From: Ovis canadensis
Taxonomy: Eukaryota; Chordata; Mammalia; Artiodactyla; Bovidae
Length of the DNA stretch: 64,000 bases
Direction of reading: 5' to 3'
Assembly (NCBI RefSeq): GCF_042477335.2
Contig: NC_091249.1
Location: 50,638,001 to 50,702,000, forward strand
Shown piece by piece: positions 10,852-22,953 of this stretch. The number at the start of each line of letters is the position of its first letter. Within the stretch, counting starts at the first letter, position 1. The notes below the pieces were generated by a model. It was not told where the DNA came from. It did no database searches and was given only the letters and a program-made list of their open reading frames with translations. The translations under genes were made by a program, and so were the position numbers.

Positions 10852-11050
10852 AGGGCTTCCCTGGTGGCTCAGATGGTAAGGAATCTGGATGCAGGAGACC
10901 CAGGTTCGATCGCTGGGTCAGGAAGATCCCTGGAGAAGGAAATAGCTACCCACTCCAGTATTCTTGCCTGGAAAATTGGACAGAGGAGCCTGGCGGGCTG
11001 CAGTTCATGCAGTCGCAAAAGAGTCGGACAGGACTTAGCAACTAAACAAA
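10852..11050 (+). mobile_element. Bov-tA SINE
   Basis: Second sense Bov-tA: 'agggcttccctggtggctca' to 'aggacttagcaactaaacaa'. It has a short internal deletion in the tRNA-like head. Confidence 0.88.
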
Positions 11051-11052
11051 AA

Positions 11053-11286
11053 AGATACTGAATTTAGTTCCGTGTGTTACGCAGTAAATCCTTGTTGCTT
11101 GTCTATTTTATGTATGGTAGTTTGTGGGTTTTAATCCCATTCTCTTACTAACTTATCTCTCATCTCTCCTCTTATTCCTTTCCCTTTTAGTAACCATGAG
11201 TCTATTTCTGTTTTTGTATATAGATTCATTTGTATTACTTTTAGATGCCATAGATAAGGGATATGATATTTATCTTCTTCTGTCTT
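11053..11286 (-). mobile_element. L1 3' UTR, antisense (left half)
   Basis: Antisense L1 3' UTR ending 'ggatatgatatttatcttct'. It continues at 13269 after the BovB composite, so one L1 was split. The 9 bp TTCTGTCTT are duplicated at 11278-11286 and 13269-13277. Confidence 0.75.
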
Positions 11287-11596
11287 CAGTTCAGTCACTC
11301 AGTCGTGTCTGACTCTTTGCAACCCCATGGACTGCAGCACGCCAGGCCTCCCTATCCATCACCAACTCCCAGAGTTTACTCAAACTCCTGTCCATTGAGT
11401 CAGTGATACCATCCAACCATCTCATCCTCTGTCATTCCCTTCTCCTCCCGCCTTCAATCTTTCCCAGCATCAGAGTCTTTTCAAATGAGTCAGTTCTTTG
11501 TATCAGGTGGCCAAAGTATTGGAGTTTCAGCTTCAACATCAGTCCTTACAGTGAACAGTGATCAGTGATCAGTCCTTTCAATGATCAGTCCTTCCG
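11287..11596 (-). mobile_element. BovB 3' end segment of composite insert
   Basis: Antisense BovB 3' end from 'cagttcagtcactcagtcgt' to 'cttcaacatcagtccttaca'. It finishes in a scrambled junction with three copies of 'gatcagt'. It directly abuts the 9-bp target duplication on the left. Confidence 0.85.
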
Positions 11597-12161
11597 GCCA
11601 TGTGGCGATACCGCACGTCCAAGGTCAGAGAAACTGCAGTAAGACAGTAGGTGCTAAAGTGGCTCTGAAGAGATACCCCACGCCCCAGCAAGATGGTAGG
11701 AGGGGCAAACCCCATTCTCACCAGAAACTGCTAGAAGGCTCAAACAAACCTTGTGCACACCAGGTCCCAAGGACCCCACAGAGACTGAGACAGAACTGTG
11801 CTTGAGCATCTCCTGTGGAGGTATGGGTCAGCAGTGGACTACCGCAGGGACAGGGGCTCTGGGTGTGGGTATGGCATAAGTCCTCTTGGGGGAGGTCGCC
11901 ATTAACCCCACCATAGAGCTGCCAGAACTTACACAGGACTGGGAAATAGACTCTTGGAGGGCACAAACAGAACCTTGTGCATCAGGACCCAGGAGAAAGG
12001 AGCAGTGACTTTACAGGAGACTGTCTCGGACTTGCCTGTGGGTATCCAGGAGTCTCCGGCGGAGGTGTTGGTCTGCTGCAGGCTGGGGCCACTGAGTGTA
12101 GCAGTACATGCATGGGATCTTTTGAGGGAGGTCTCCATTATCTTCATTACCTCCACTATAG
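11597..12161 (+). mobile_element. BovB 5' region with two tandem units, opposite strand
   Basis: The first 100 bp read like the BovB 5' UTR ('agataccccacgccccagca'). Then come two diverged units, about 11738-11950 and 11961-12161, with a period of about 223-236 bp. Each has an 'accttgtgca' phrase, a 'tctcc' block and 'ggaggtc(g/t)ccatta' near its end. I recall this as the extended 5' region of bovid BovB elements; that assignment is from memory. Confidence 0.6.
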
Positions 12162-12162
12162 T

Positions 12163-12870
12163 TTCAGTTCAGTTCAGTTGCTCAGTCATGTCCGACTCTT
12201 TGCAGCCCCATGAGTCGCAGCACACCAGGCCTCCCTGTCCATCACCAACTCCCTGAGTTTGCTCAGACTCACGTCCATTGAGTCAATGATGCCATCCAGC
12301 CATCTCATCCTCTGTCGTCCCCTTCTCCTCCTGCCCCCAATCCCTCCCAGCATCAGAGTCTTTTCCAATGAGACAACTCTTCGCATGAGGTGGCCAAAGT
12401 ATTGGAGTTTCAGCTTTAGCATCAGTCCTTCTAAAGAACACCCAGGACTGATCTCCTTTAGGATGGACTGGTTGGATCTCCTTGCAGTCCAAGGGACTCT
12501 CAAGAGTCTTCTCCAACACCGCAGTTCAAAAGCATCAATTCTTTGGCACTCAGCTTTCTTCACAGTCCAACTCTTGCATCCATACATGACTACTGGAAAA
12601 ACCATAGCCTTGACTAGATGGACCTTTGTTGGCAAAGTAATGTCTCTGCTTTTCAATATGCTATCCAGGTTGGTCATAACTTTTCTTCCAAGGAGTAAGT
12701 GTCTTTTAATTTCATGGCTGCAGTCACCATCTGCAGTGATTTTGGAGCCCCCCAAAATAAAGTCTGACACTATTTCCACTGTTTCCCCATCTATTTCCGA
12801 TGAAGTGATGGGACCAGATGTCATGATCTTCATTTTCTATGTTGAGCTTTAAGCCAACTTTTTCACTCTC
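12163..12870 (-). mobile_element. BovB 3' third, antisense
   Basis: Antisense BovB from 'cagttcagttcagttgctca' to 'gccaactttttcactctcct'. On the - strand it encodes the C-terminal part of the RTE reverse transcriptase (ORF 12186-12833, 215 codons, with [13 protein letters not shown] and [16 protein letters not shown]). It stops 27 bp before a + strand BovB segment. Confidence 0.88.
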
Positions 12871-12897
12871 CTCATACTGATTTTGATAATTGTAGAA

Positions 12898-13268
12898 TGA
12901 TCTCTGTTGTTTCCAAGGCAAACCATTCAATATCATGGTAATCCAAGTTTATGCCCCGACCAGTAATGCTGAAGAAGCTGAAGTTGAATAGTTCTATGAA
13001 GACCTGTGAGACCTTCTAGAACTAACACCCAAAAAAGATTCCTTTTCATTATAGGGGACTGGAATGCAAAAGTAGGAAGTCAAGAAACACCTGGAGTAAC
13101 AGGCAAATTTGGCCTTGGAGTACAGAACGAAGCAGGACAAAGGCTAATAGAGTTTTGCCAAGAGAATGCACTGGAGTTTTGCCAAGAGAAACACTCTTTT
13201 CCAACAACACAAGAGAAGACTCTACACATGGACATCACCAGATGGTCAACACTGAAGTCAGATTGATT
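12898..13268 (+). mobile_element. BovB endonuclease segment, opposite strand
   Basis: Sense BovB endonuclease region: 'aatgatctctgttgtttcca' to 'cagattgatt'. The frame from 13006 includes GDWNAKVGSQETPGVTGKFG. It ends exactly at the right-hand 9-bp target duplication of the composite. Confidence 0.85.
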
Positions 13269-13824
13269 TTCTGTCTTACTTAGTATGATATTCTCCAGGC
13301 CCAGCCATGTTGCTGCAGATAGCAATATTTCATTCTTTTTTATGGCTGAGTAATATTTCATTGTACATATATGTGTATGTATGTGTACACGCTGTATCCT
13401 TTAACTGAAGTATAGTTGGTGTACAATATTATATAAGCTACAGGTATGCAATATAGTGATTTGCAGGTTTTAAAAGTTTATTCCATTTAATAGCGATTAT
13501 AAAATATTGGCTGTATTTCCTGTGTTGTACAGTATATCCTAGTAGCTTATTTTACACGTAGTTTTTTGTACTTCTTAATCCCCATCCTTATATCGTTCCT
13601 CCTATCTTCCTTCTCCCCACCAGTAGTCACTAGTTTGCTCTGTCTGTGAGTCTGCTTCTTTTTGTGTTATATTCACTAGTTTATAGCATTTTTTAGATTC
13701 CATATGTAAGTGATACTGTATAGTATTTGTCTTCCTCTCTTTGACTCACTTAGCTTAACGTAATACCCTCCCAGCCTGTCCACGTTGCTGCAAATGGCAA
13801 AGTGTCACCTCTTTTAATACATGA
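13269..13824 (-). mobile_element. L1 3' UTR (right half) plus a second L1 3' UTR copy, antisense
   Basis: 13269-13395 continues the L1 interrupted at 11286 ('cttacttagtatgatattct', 'ggctgagtaatatttcattg'). From about 13399 a second antisense L1 3' UTR begins ('aactgaagtatagttggtgt') and runs to about 13820. Confidence 0.7.
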
Positions 13825-14114
13825 AAAATTTTAAATTAATTATTTTGATTGTGTTGGGTCTTAGTTGCTGCACCGGGCTTTCCCTAGTTGCCAAGCAACT
13901 CAGGGTCTACTGTTTGCTTGCAGTGTGTTGGCTTCTCATTGCCGTGGCTTCTCTTGTTGCAGAGCACAGACTTCAGAGTGTTTGGACTCAGTAGTTGTGA
14001 CACGTGAGCTTAGTTGCCCCGCAGCATGTGGACATCTTCCAGGACCAGGGATCAAACCTGTGTCTCCTGCATTGGTAGGTGGATTCTTTACCACTGGACC
14101 ACCTGGGGAGTCCA
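13825..14114 (-). mobile_element. CHR-2-type SINE, antisense
   Basis: Long CHR form: 'gtgttgggtcttagttgctg', 'ttctcattgccgtggcttct', ending 'ctttaccactggaccacctg' and 'gggagtcc'. Confidence 0.85.
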
Positions 14115-14129
14115 CATTTTGACCTTTTT

Positions 14130-16205
14130 TGTTTTGTGTTTTTCAGGTATATACTCAGGAATGGAATTGCTGGCTCATATGGTAGTTTTGCTTTCAGTTT
14201 TTGAGAAACCTCCATACTGTTTTGCACAGAGGCTACACCAATTTACATTCCCACCAGTGGTGTGCAGGGTTCCCCTTTCCTTTACATCCTTGCCAGCGTT
14301 TGTTATTTGTGTTCTTTTTATGATGGCCATTCTGAGAGGTGTGACGTGATAACTCATTTTGGTTTAGACTTTGCGTTTCTCTAATAGATAATGATGTTGA
14401 TCATCTTTTCATGTGCCTGTTGGCCATCTGTGTGTCTTTGGAGAAATGTTTATTTGAGTCTTCTTCCCATTTTTTGATTCCGTTATTTGGGAGGTTTTTT
14501 GATGGTGAGTTATGTGAGATGTTTGTAATATTTTGGATATTAAACCTTTGTTGGTTGCATCATTTGCAGATATTTTTTGCCATTCCTTTAGGTTGCCTTT
14601 TTTTTCCCTTTTTTGATGCTTTCTTTTGCTATGCAAAAGCCTTAACCTTTGATTAAGTCCCATTTGTTTATTTTTGCTTTTATTTCTTTTGCCTTAAAAG
14701 ACTGATCTAAGAAAACATTGCTGTGATTTATGTCCAAGTATTTTTGCCTGTGTTCTCTTCTAGGAGTTTTATGGCTTGGTGCGTTATATTTAGGTCTTTA
14801 AACCATTTTTATTTTTGTGTATGGTGTGAGGGAGTGTTTCTGATTTCATTGTAGCTGTCCAGCTTTTCCAGTATCACTTGTTGAAGGGTGTCTTTTCCTT
14901 TACATATTCTCACCTCCTTTGTCATTAATTGACTATAGGTGAGTGGGTTTATTTCTGTCCTTTGCCCATTTTTTGATTGGGCTATTTCTCTTGTTGTTGA
15001 GTAGTAAGTATTCTTTATCCTGAGTACAAGTCCTATGTCAGATATATCATTGGCAAAACATTTACTCCCATTCTCTGAGTTGTCTTTTCACTTAGTGGTG
15101 TCTTGGAAGTTTTTTAATTTGATGAAGTCCAATTTACTTGCTTTATCTTTTGTTGCTTGTCCTTTGGCAGTCATATCTAAGCAACCATGGTGTAATCCAG
15201 GGCTACAAAGATTTACACCTGTTTTCTTCTAAGATTTGTAGTTTTAGCTCTTACGTATAAGGTCTGATTCATTTTTAGTTAATGGATTTTAGATCGGGGT
15301 CTAACTTCGTTCTTTTGGATGTGGGTATCCAGTTTTCCCAACACCATTTCTTGAAAAGATTATTCTTTCTCTATTGAATAACCTTGAAACCCTTGTTTAA
15401 AATCCGTTGACCATAACTGAGGATTTATTTCTGGACTCTCATTTCTGTTTCATTGGTATCTATCCTTATGCTGTTAATACACTGTCTTTGACTATTGCAG
15501 TTGTGTAATAGTGGAAGTCAGAAAGTAGTCCTCCTCCAACGTTGTTCGTTTTCAGAACTGTTTTAGCTATTCTAGATCCTTTTCATTTCCAAATAAGTTG
15601 TAGCATCACCTGTGTCAATTTCTGCAAAAAAGATAGCTGGGACTTTGATAGGAATTACCAGCTGGAACTTTGATAGAAATTGCTGTTTACCCTAGATCAA
15701 TATGGGGAGCCATGCTATCTTAATACTAAATCTTTCAGTCCAGGAATATGAGAATCTTTCCATTTATTTAAGTCATCTTTAGTTTCTCTCAATGTTTTGT
15801 AGTTTTCTGTGTACAAAACTTGTACTTTTTTTTATTAGATTTATTCCTACATATTTTATTCTTTTTGATGATACTGGGAAAGGAAAGGTTTTCTTAATTT
15901 TATTTTCAGGTTCATTATTAGTGTATAGAAATACAGAAATATAACTGATTCTTGTATACTGATTTTGTATTGTTCAACTTAGTTGAACTCATTTTTAGTT
16001 CTCTATTCATTTTTTTAAAAACTTTTAGTTTTTTCTATATATAAGATTATATTATCTGTGAATAGTTTTGCTTCTTATTTTCCAATCTGGATGCCTTTCC
16101 CCCACTTCTTGCTTAAATGTTTTAATATAATATGGAATAAAAATGGTCAAAGACAAACATCTTTGTCTTGTCCTAATCTTAGGATGAAATCATTTAGTCT
16201 TTGAC
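14130..16205 (-). mobile_element. L1 ORF2/3' region, antisense, at least two fragments
   Basis: Antisense L1: 'tactcaggaatggaattgct', 'ccaatttacattcccaccag', 'atgtgcctgttggccatctg'. A second L1 stretch from about 14935 repeats the same region at greater divergence. Only short frames remain. Confidence 0.75.
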
Positions 16206-16209
16206 CATT

Positions 16210-16520
16210 ATTATACTAGCTGTATTTTTTTTTAATTTATGTATTTTTAACTGAAGGATAATTGCTTTATAGTATTATTTTGGTTTCTGCCAAGCATCAA
16301 CATGAATCAGCCATAGGTATACCTCTGTCCCCTCCATTTTGAATCTCCCTCCCCATCCCTTCTAGGTTGTTGCAGAGACCTGGTTTGAGTCCTTGAGTCA
16401 TGCAGCAAATTCCCACTGGCTGGCTGTTTTACACATGGTAATAACGTGTTTCCATGTTACTGTCTCCATACAGTCCACCTTCTCTTTCCTCCTCCCCTCT
16501 CACCCCCCTTGTCCACAAAT
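16210..16520 (-). mobile_element. Ruminant L1 3' UTR, antisense
   Basis: Carries 'gccaagcatcaacatgaatc' and 'cataggtatacctctgtccc', the 3' UTR type of ruminant L1. The next 330 bp to the SINE are unique or too diverged. Confidence 0.65.
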
Positions 16521-16854
16521 TTGTCCTCTGTGTCTGTGTCAGCTATGAATGTTTCTTGGATCAGGGTGAGAAAGTTCCCTTCTATTCCCGGTTAAATTTT
16601 TATCATGAAAGGGTGTCTTGGATTCTTAAAGGCTATAAGACAGTGCATGTAAAGTACCTGATAAATACTAGGGCTCTATCCAAAAAGAGGCTGTTTGGGA
16701 GATTGTTCGGTTGTGCACATTTTTTTTTACATTTCTGTATTTTTCCAGGGAATATTTGATAAAAGAGTAGAATTGAGAATTTGTAAGAATGTTGTCCTTT
16801 TTTAAAATTGGAATTAGAAGACAAACACTTATCAAGTAGCTTAACATATACTTG

Positions 16855-17131
16855 CGGAGAAGGCGATGGCACCCCACTCTAGTACTCTTGCCTGAAAAAT
16901 CCCATGGACGGAGGAGCCTGGTGGGCTGCAGGCCATGGGGTCGCGAAGAGTTGGACACAACTGAGCAGCTTCACTTTAACTTTTCACTTTCATGCGTTAG
17001 AGAAGGAAATGGCAACCCACTCCAGTGTTCTTGCCTGGAGAATCCCAGGGGCGGGGGAGCCTGGTGGGCTGCCGTCTATGGGGTCGCACAGAGTCGGACA
17101 CAACTGAAGCAACTTGGCAGCAGCAGCTAAG
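16855..17131 (+). mobile_element. Bov-A2 SINE, complete dimer
   Basis: Begins 'gagaaggcgatggcacccca', has the linker 'acttttcactttcatgcgtt', a second unit, and ends 'ggcagcagcagctaa'. It is a little-diverged copy. Confidence 0.9.
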
Positions 17132-17484
17132 GAGTGCAAGTCCTCTTCAAAAAGAGTATATACAGAAAGTATTTTAAACAGAAGACTTGTCTGGTATTTT
17201 TCACATATACAGAATTAACTGATTTGGGAATTAAAAGTGTTAATTAAACTTTGTAAAGTTTTTTCACTTGAAAACTCAAATCTAGCTTATAGTTTTAGTG
17301 TCCTTGGATACATTTTCTATAAGCTTAATATTAATACATTATATTTCATTAGATTATACCTAGTCTTTTCACATGCAATGTGATGACATTTTGATTCTGT
17401 CTTCCTTTGTTTGTTAATTGGGAGTCTTCTATAAAGATACATGTTCCCTCACCTGTTTAGTTACACTAAGTTATAGTATGTATA

Positions 17485-17687
17485 GGGCTTCCCTGGTAGC
17501 TCAGCTGGTAAAGAATCTCCCTGCTGTGTGGGAGACCTGCATTCAAACCCTCGTTTGGGAAGATCCCCTGGAGGAGGAAATGGCAACGGACTCCAGTATT
17601 CTTGCTGGGAGAATCCAAGAGAGAGAGGAGCCTGGTGGACTATAGTCCATGGGATTGCAGAGTAAGACATGACTAAGCATAGCACAC
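17485..17687 (+). mobile_element. Bov-tA SINE
   Basis: Sense Bov-tA from 'gggcttccctggtagctcag'. It has a perfect target duplication AGTATGTATA at 17475-17484 and 17688-17697. Confidence 0.92.
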
Positions 17688-18519
17688 AGTATGTATAATC
17701 AAGGCAAAATAAACGTTTAATCCTTTCAGTTATTAGTTTTTAAATAATGAGTTGATTCCCAGCATCCTAGAAAGTAACCAGCCAGATTTTTTAATTTTTA
17801 ATTGTAAATTTTTTAAATTTGCAATGAAGTCATGGATGTAAACATATTTAATGTTGTACATTTCATGCCATTGTGCTTATTGATGCTTAGATTGGGCCAT
17901 CTTAGACAGTTGTGAGTGTTAGTTTGGTTCCCGGTGACCTTTTTTTTAAGGAAAACCTAATAGATGCACAATTTTATTTTTTCAGAATCACAGAAAATAT
18001 TTCCCTTTTGAGTTTGTAAGAGACTCGTGTTTCTGTTCCTAAAGACTTTTTATTATATTGTCATGGCCCCAGTAGCCTTTGATAGCTTTCTAGCTTTCTG
18101 ATGTTGTGAGATGTTTGACTCATCTTGCGCATTTTCTACCTGAATCTTGAATTAGCCATTTCTCCAGGAAATGTATGTGTGCCTTGGCTCATTGCTCTTG
18201 GATTGTTCTAGAACTTTTTAGTTAATTGAACTAGGAAATACATGTATAACACAGACACACACATATATTTGTATTTATTTAATTCATGATGAAACAGTTT
18301 TATATTTCCAATTCAAATTCAGGACTGCTAGTTAAAATTCTGCACTATGTTTCCCCTCTCCTTTCTCTATACCAAAAAATGTGGTTCTTAATGAGGTTAT
18401 CATGATGATTCATTTGCTTTATCACATAATCATCACTTTAAGTGTCTCAAAATAATACCCTTACTAGTGACAACAGTATGATTATTTGAAACAGTTTAAG
18501 CCTTTTTATTGTAAAATGT

Positions 18520-18768
18520 ATAGTCAGTTGCGTGTGCATGCTCAGTTACGTCCATCTCATTATGTCTGCAGTGAGACAGACATAACTGAGCATGCACACG
18601 GTCAGTGTAACCCACTCACCAGGCTTCTCTGTCCATGGAGTTTTCCAGCAAGGATACTGGAGTAGGTTGCAGTTTCCTCCTCCAAGGGATCTTCCTGACC
18701 CAGGGATTGAACCAGTGTCTCCTGAATGGGCAGGCAGATTGTTTACCACTGTGCCACCAGGGAAGCCA
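18520..18768 (-). mobile_element. Bov-tA SINE, antisense, with internal inverted duplication
   Basis: The right part is a normal antisense Bov-tA ('aggcttctctgtccatggag' to 'tgccaccagggaagcc'). In its left part the expected 'gactctttgcgacc' segment is replaced by an inverted copy of the element's own start (see 18531-18600). Confidence 0.8.
18531..18600. repeat. 70-bp imperfect palindrome
   Basis: CGTGTGCATGCTCAGTTAC (18531-18549) is inverted at 18582-18600 with one mismatch. Weaker pairing continues inward, leaving a small loop. Confidence 0.9.
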
Positions 18769-19089
18769 ATTTCACTGTGTTTTCAAGTCATGTGGCATAG
18801 TTTTGAGTTGTTACGCTACTGTCTCTACATTGATTTTTACTTGTGATGTTTAGGGATTGTTGGTGCTGCTGTTTTTTAAATTTTGTTTTATAAAACAGCA
18901 ATATGATTCCAAAGTCAAATCTACATGTAGCAATATATTTAAAGAAATCTAACTCCTTTTACTCTCCCTTATACTCTGTTCTGTTCCCTGCCTTCTCCTA
19001 CTCCTATATAAGCTTAGAATTAAAAAGAGAACAAACCCTTTTATTTAAAAATGTAAGTATTAAGTAAATATATTTATGACTTCCCCGAT

Positions 19090-19850
19090 AAATGGTGATG
19101 TTTATTACACACTTTTCTCCACCTGCTTTTTTATACTTATTATTTTCTTGTGATCACTGCATGGCAATGTAGGAAATTCTCTCTTTGATATTTACAGCTA
19201 TGTAAATATACGGTATACATACCATAATTTAGCCCCCTCCTGATGGATATTTGGGTTATTTCTCATTATTTGTTATAATAAATAACATAATGGTAAGTAG
19301 CCTTGTGTACTTAACATTTTATTTTTTTAGTATTTCTGGGTCAAAGGGTTAAATATATATATACATATAAATATGTAACATTGCTAGATATTGCCAAATT
19401 TTCTTTCTGAGGATTGTACCATTTTATGTTCCCACTAGCAATGTTTGAGGGCCCCAACAACCTGACTAATAGAATATGTTGTCAAATTTAGTGTAGTTTT
19501 TAATCTACTTTTCCCTTATGAGTGAGGTTGATCAACTTTTATATTTTTAAAGACCATTTGAGTTTCTTTTTCTGTGAATGGTCCACTTACCCACTTGTGT
19601 AGCAAGTTATCCTTTTCTGGGTTTTTTTTTGGCCTCACTTTGAAGCATGTGGGATCCCAATTCCCTGACCAGGGACTGAACCCATGCCCCCTGCAGTGGA
19701 AGCACAGAGTCCCAATCACTGGATCACCAGAGAAGTGCCATCCTTTTTCTTCTGTATTTTTTTAATTCATACATTAGGGATGTTAACTGTTCACCTGTTA
19801 AATAAGTTGCAGGTGTTATTCTCAGCTCTTTTCATTTTGTATGATGCTGT
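19090..19850 (-). mobile_element. Old L1 fragment, antisense, with nested CHR SINE (19619-19740)
   Basis: L1-like antisense text ('tttctgggtcaaagggttaa', 'ttatgttcccactagcaatg'). It is interrupted by an antisense CHR SINE whose head reads 'caatcactggatcaccagag'. Confidence 0.6.
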
Positions 19851-20069
19851 TTTTTGACCACACTCATGTTGTGGGGTTTTTTTAACACAGAATTTTATTT
19901 GTATAATACAAAATCTTTTCCTTTATTGCTTATGAATTTTGAGTCATGGTTAAAGACTTCCCCACACTTAGGCAGTAGAAGAATTCACTTATGTTTTCTT
20001 CTAAACAGTTGTATGGTTGGGCTCTTAAAATTGAGCAGTAAAGAAGGAACTCAGTTACAAAGTAGGGTA

Positions 20070-21130
20070 AAGATCTGAACTGATACCTCACCAATGAAGA
20101 AATATACAGGAGATGATAAAGAAACATGAAAGATGCTGAACTTCAAGTATCATTTAAGGAATTGCAAACTAAAACAATGAGATAACCACCATAAACTGTT
20201 AGAATGGCTGAAATGTAAAACACCGAATGCAAGGATATGGAACAACAGAAATTCATCCATTACTAGTGAGAATACAAAATAGTACAGCTACTTTGGAACA
20301 GTTATGCAGTTTCTTAAAAAAGTAAACATAGTCTTAGGGAATTCCCTGGTGGTCTAGTGGTTAGGACTCTGAGCTCTCACAGCCTGGCTTCAATCCCTGG
20401 TCAGGGAATGAGGATCCCACAAGCGGTGCAGCCAAAAAAAAAAAAGAAGAAGAAGTAAACATAGTCTTAACCATATGATCCAGCAATATTTACCTAAATT
20501 AAATAAAAGTAAAATAAAAATACTTTATGTCCACACAGACACCTGCACACAGATGTTTATAGCAGCCTTATTCACAATTGCCAAAAAGGTGGAAGAAACA
20601 AAGGTGTCCTTCAGTATATAAATGGATAAACAAACTGGTACATCCGTACAATAGAATATTATTATTCCATCGGGGCTGGGGGGAAATGAGTTCTCAAGTC
20701 ATGAAAAGACACAGAGGAACCTTAGATGAATATTGCTAAGTGAAAGAAACCAGTCTGAAAAGCTTCTATAGCTGACTCCAACTATATGCTTTTCTGAAAA
20801 AGGCAAAACTATAGAGATAGTATACAGATCAGTGGTTGCCAGGGATGGGGGTTAGACAGGAGAGAACAAATGGAGCATGGAACTTTTAGGGCAGTGGAAC
20901 TCTTTATGGCACCATGATGATAGATACATGACATTATGTATTTGACAAGACCCATAAAGTGTACGACAAAGAGTGAACCCTAATGTAAACTGTGGGCTTC
21001 AGTTAATGCAGTTATAACGTGCACAAGACTGCAAGACGTTAGTAACGGGAAAGTGGATATCGGGAAGGGAGTATAGGAACTCTCCATACTTTGAGTTTTC
21101 CTGTAAACCTAAAGCTAAGAAATAGGGTCT
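20070..21130 (+). mobile_element. Old L1 3' end, sense
   Basis: Sense L1 3' region: 'ctcaccaatgaagaaatata', 'tagcagccttattcacaatt', 'atgagttctcaagtcatgaa'. A CHR SINE interrupts it at 20337-20452. Confidence 0.75.
20337..20452 (+). mobile_element. CHR SINE in L1, perfect 17-bp target duplication
   Basis: Short CHR SINE from 'gggaattccctggtggtcta' to its A-rich tail. AAGTAAACATAGTCTTA is present at both 20320-20336 and 20453-20469. Confidence 0.93.
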
Positions 21131-21280
21131 ACAAGCGTTTTTCTTTGTTTTTGTTTATTTTTAAACTTTCTTTTGCTCTTTGTTTTGAAATTGTTTTCTC
21201 AGTACAAAATTCTGTATGCGGTTAAGTCAGTTCCTCAACTTTCTTTCCTGTTCCATTCATCTTACACATACTACTCATAA

Positions 21281-21350
21281 TGGACAGGGATGCCTGGTGT
21301 GCTGCAGTTCATAGGATCACAAACAGTCAGACATGATTGAGCGACTGAAC
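21281..21350 (+). mobile_element. Bov SINE 3' fragment
   Basis: Only the end of a Bov-tA/Bov-A unit remains: 'gcctggtgtgctgcagttca' to 'agacatgattgagcgactga'. Confidence 0.7.
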
Positions 21351-21821
21351 AAGAGATAGTATATTTTAATCTAAAGAGGTGGTCTCTTTGCTGCTCTTTT
21401 TCAAGATTTTCACAGATTTTCTTGTTTACCTGCTTTTCCAAAAGAATTTTGTAATCAGCTTCATAAAATTGAAATTTTATTTAATTTACAAATGAATTTG
21501 AGAGGATGTGATTAACATTTTGTCTTGTTGAGTGCTGTTATTCAAGAACACAGTTATTGTCTTCTTGTAAGCTTTTGGACAAACCGATTCTGTAGTTCTT
21601 GCTGGGCTTTTGTTTGTTACATCTTTATGTAACAATTACAGGCATTTGTGATCAAGTTGATTCAAGTTTGGGGTTGTTTCTTCAGAGTGAGCTGGCCATC
21701 ATTTATACATTCCTCTAAGTGTTTTCAGGAATAACATTTGTGTAATTGGCAGAGCAGTATAAATTCAAATTACTCTGAGTGGAGGATTATCTGTACTGCA
21801 GCTGTTCTTTTAGAAGCAAAT

Positions 21822-22043
21822 CTGTGTGTGTGTGTGTGTGTGTGCACGTGCATGCTCAGTTGTGTCCAACTCTGCAACCCAATGAACTATAGTCCTGTAG
21901 GCTCCTCTGTCCAAGGAATTTTTCAGGCAAGAATACTGAAGTAGATTGCCATTTCCTTCTCCAGGGGACCTTCCCCACCCAGGGATCAAACCGTCTCCAG
22001 CATTGTAGGTGAATTCTTACTTGCTGTGCCACTGGGGAAACCC
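21822..22043 (-). mobile_element. Bov-tA SINE, antisense, with (TG)n tail
   Basis: A TG run (21822-21843) leads into 'catgctcagttgtgtccaac' and ends 'tgtgccactggggaaaccc'. Confidence 0.85.
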
Positions 22044-22389
22044 TGCCTGTCTTTGAGGTGAATATTGGTAAAGATTAATTTTGTCAATTTTCTTTTGGGC
22101 CAGTTAACGGTCTTTTAATATATTTAGGAAATCTTAGTGGCCATTTATCCATATTATGTTTTTTCTTAAAATGAATAGCAAAAAGTAAGTAATAAAACTG
22201 AAGATTTGATGTTAATGCTTCCAGTTGTATATGTGTGTCTTTAAACTCTTATTTCATGAGAATGTCAGTTTCTTGGAATAAATTTAGAAGAGAAAGTGTT
22301 TTCATGCTAAATATCTGTGGAATTTTTTTTTCAGCATGTATGCATGTGTATATGTATTAATGTTTATAAATTCATGTTAGAGTTAAATG

Positions 22390-22953
22390 TTGTTGTTCAG
22401 TCCATATGTCATGTCCAGCTCTTTGCAGCCCCACAGATTATAGCACAACAGGCTCCCCTGTCCTTCACCATCTCCCGGAGGTTAAACTCATGTGCATTGA
22501 GTCACTGATGCTATCCAAACATCTCATCCTCTGCTGCCCCTTTCTCCTTTTGTCTTCATTCTTTCCCAGCATCAGGGTCTTTTCCAGTGAATCAGCAGTT
22601 TGCATCAGGTGTCAGTATTGGAGCTTCAGCTTCAGCATCAGTCCTTCCAGTGACTATTCAAGGTTGATTTCCTTTAGGATTGACTGGTTTGGTCTTGCTG
22701 CCCAAGGGACTCTCAAGGGTCTTCTCCAGCACCACTGTTCAAAAGCATCAATTCTTCAGCACTCAGCTTTCTTTATGGTTCAACTCTCATATCTGTACAT
22801 GACTACTGGAAAAACCATATTTTTGCCTAGACGGACCTTTGTTGGTAAAGTCATGTCTCTGATTTTTAATACACTGTCTAGGTTTGTCATAGGTTTCCTT
22901 CCATGGAGCAAAGGTATTTTAATTTCATGGCTGTAATCACTGTCTGCAGTGGA
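22390..22953 (-). mobile_element. Older BovB 3' fragment, antisense
   Basis: Diverged antisense BovB: 'gttgttcagtccatatgtca', 'tccttccagtgactattcaa', to 'ctgtctgcagtgg'. It is clearly older than the copies at 30041 and 49979. Confidence 0.8.
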
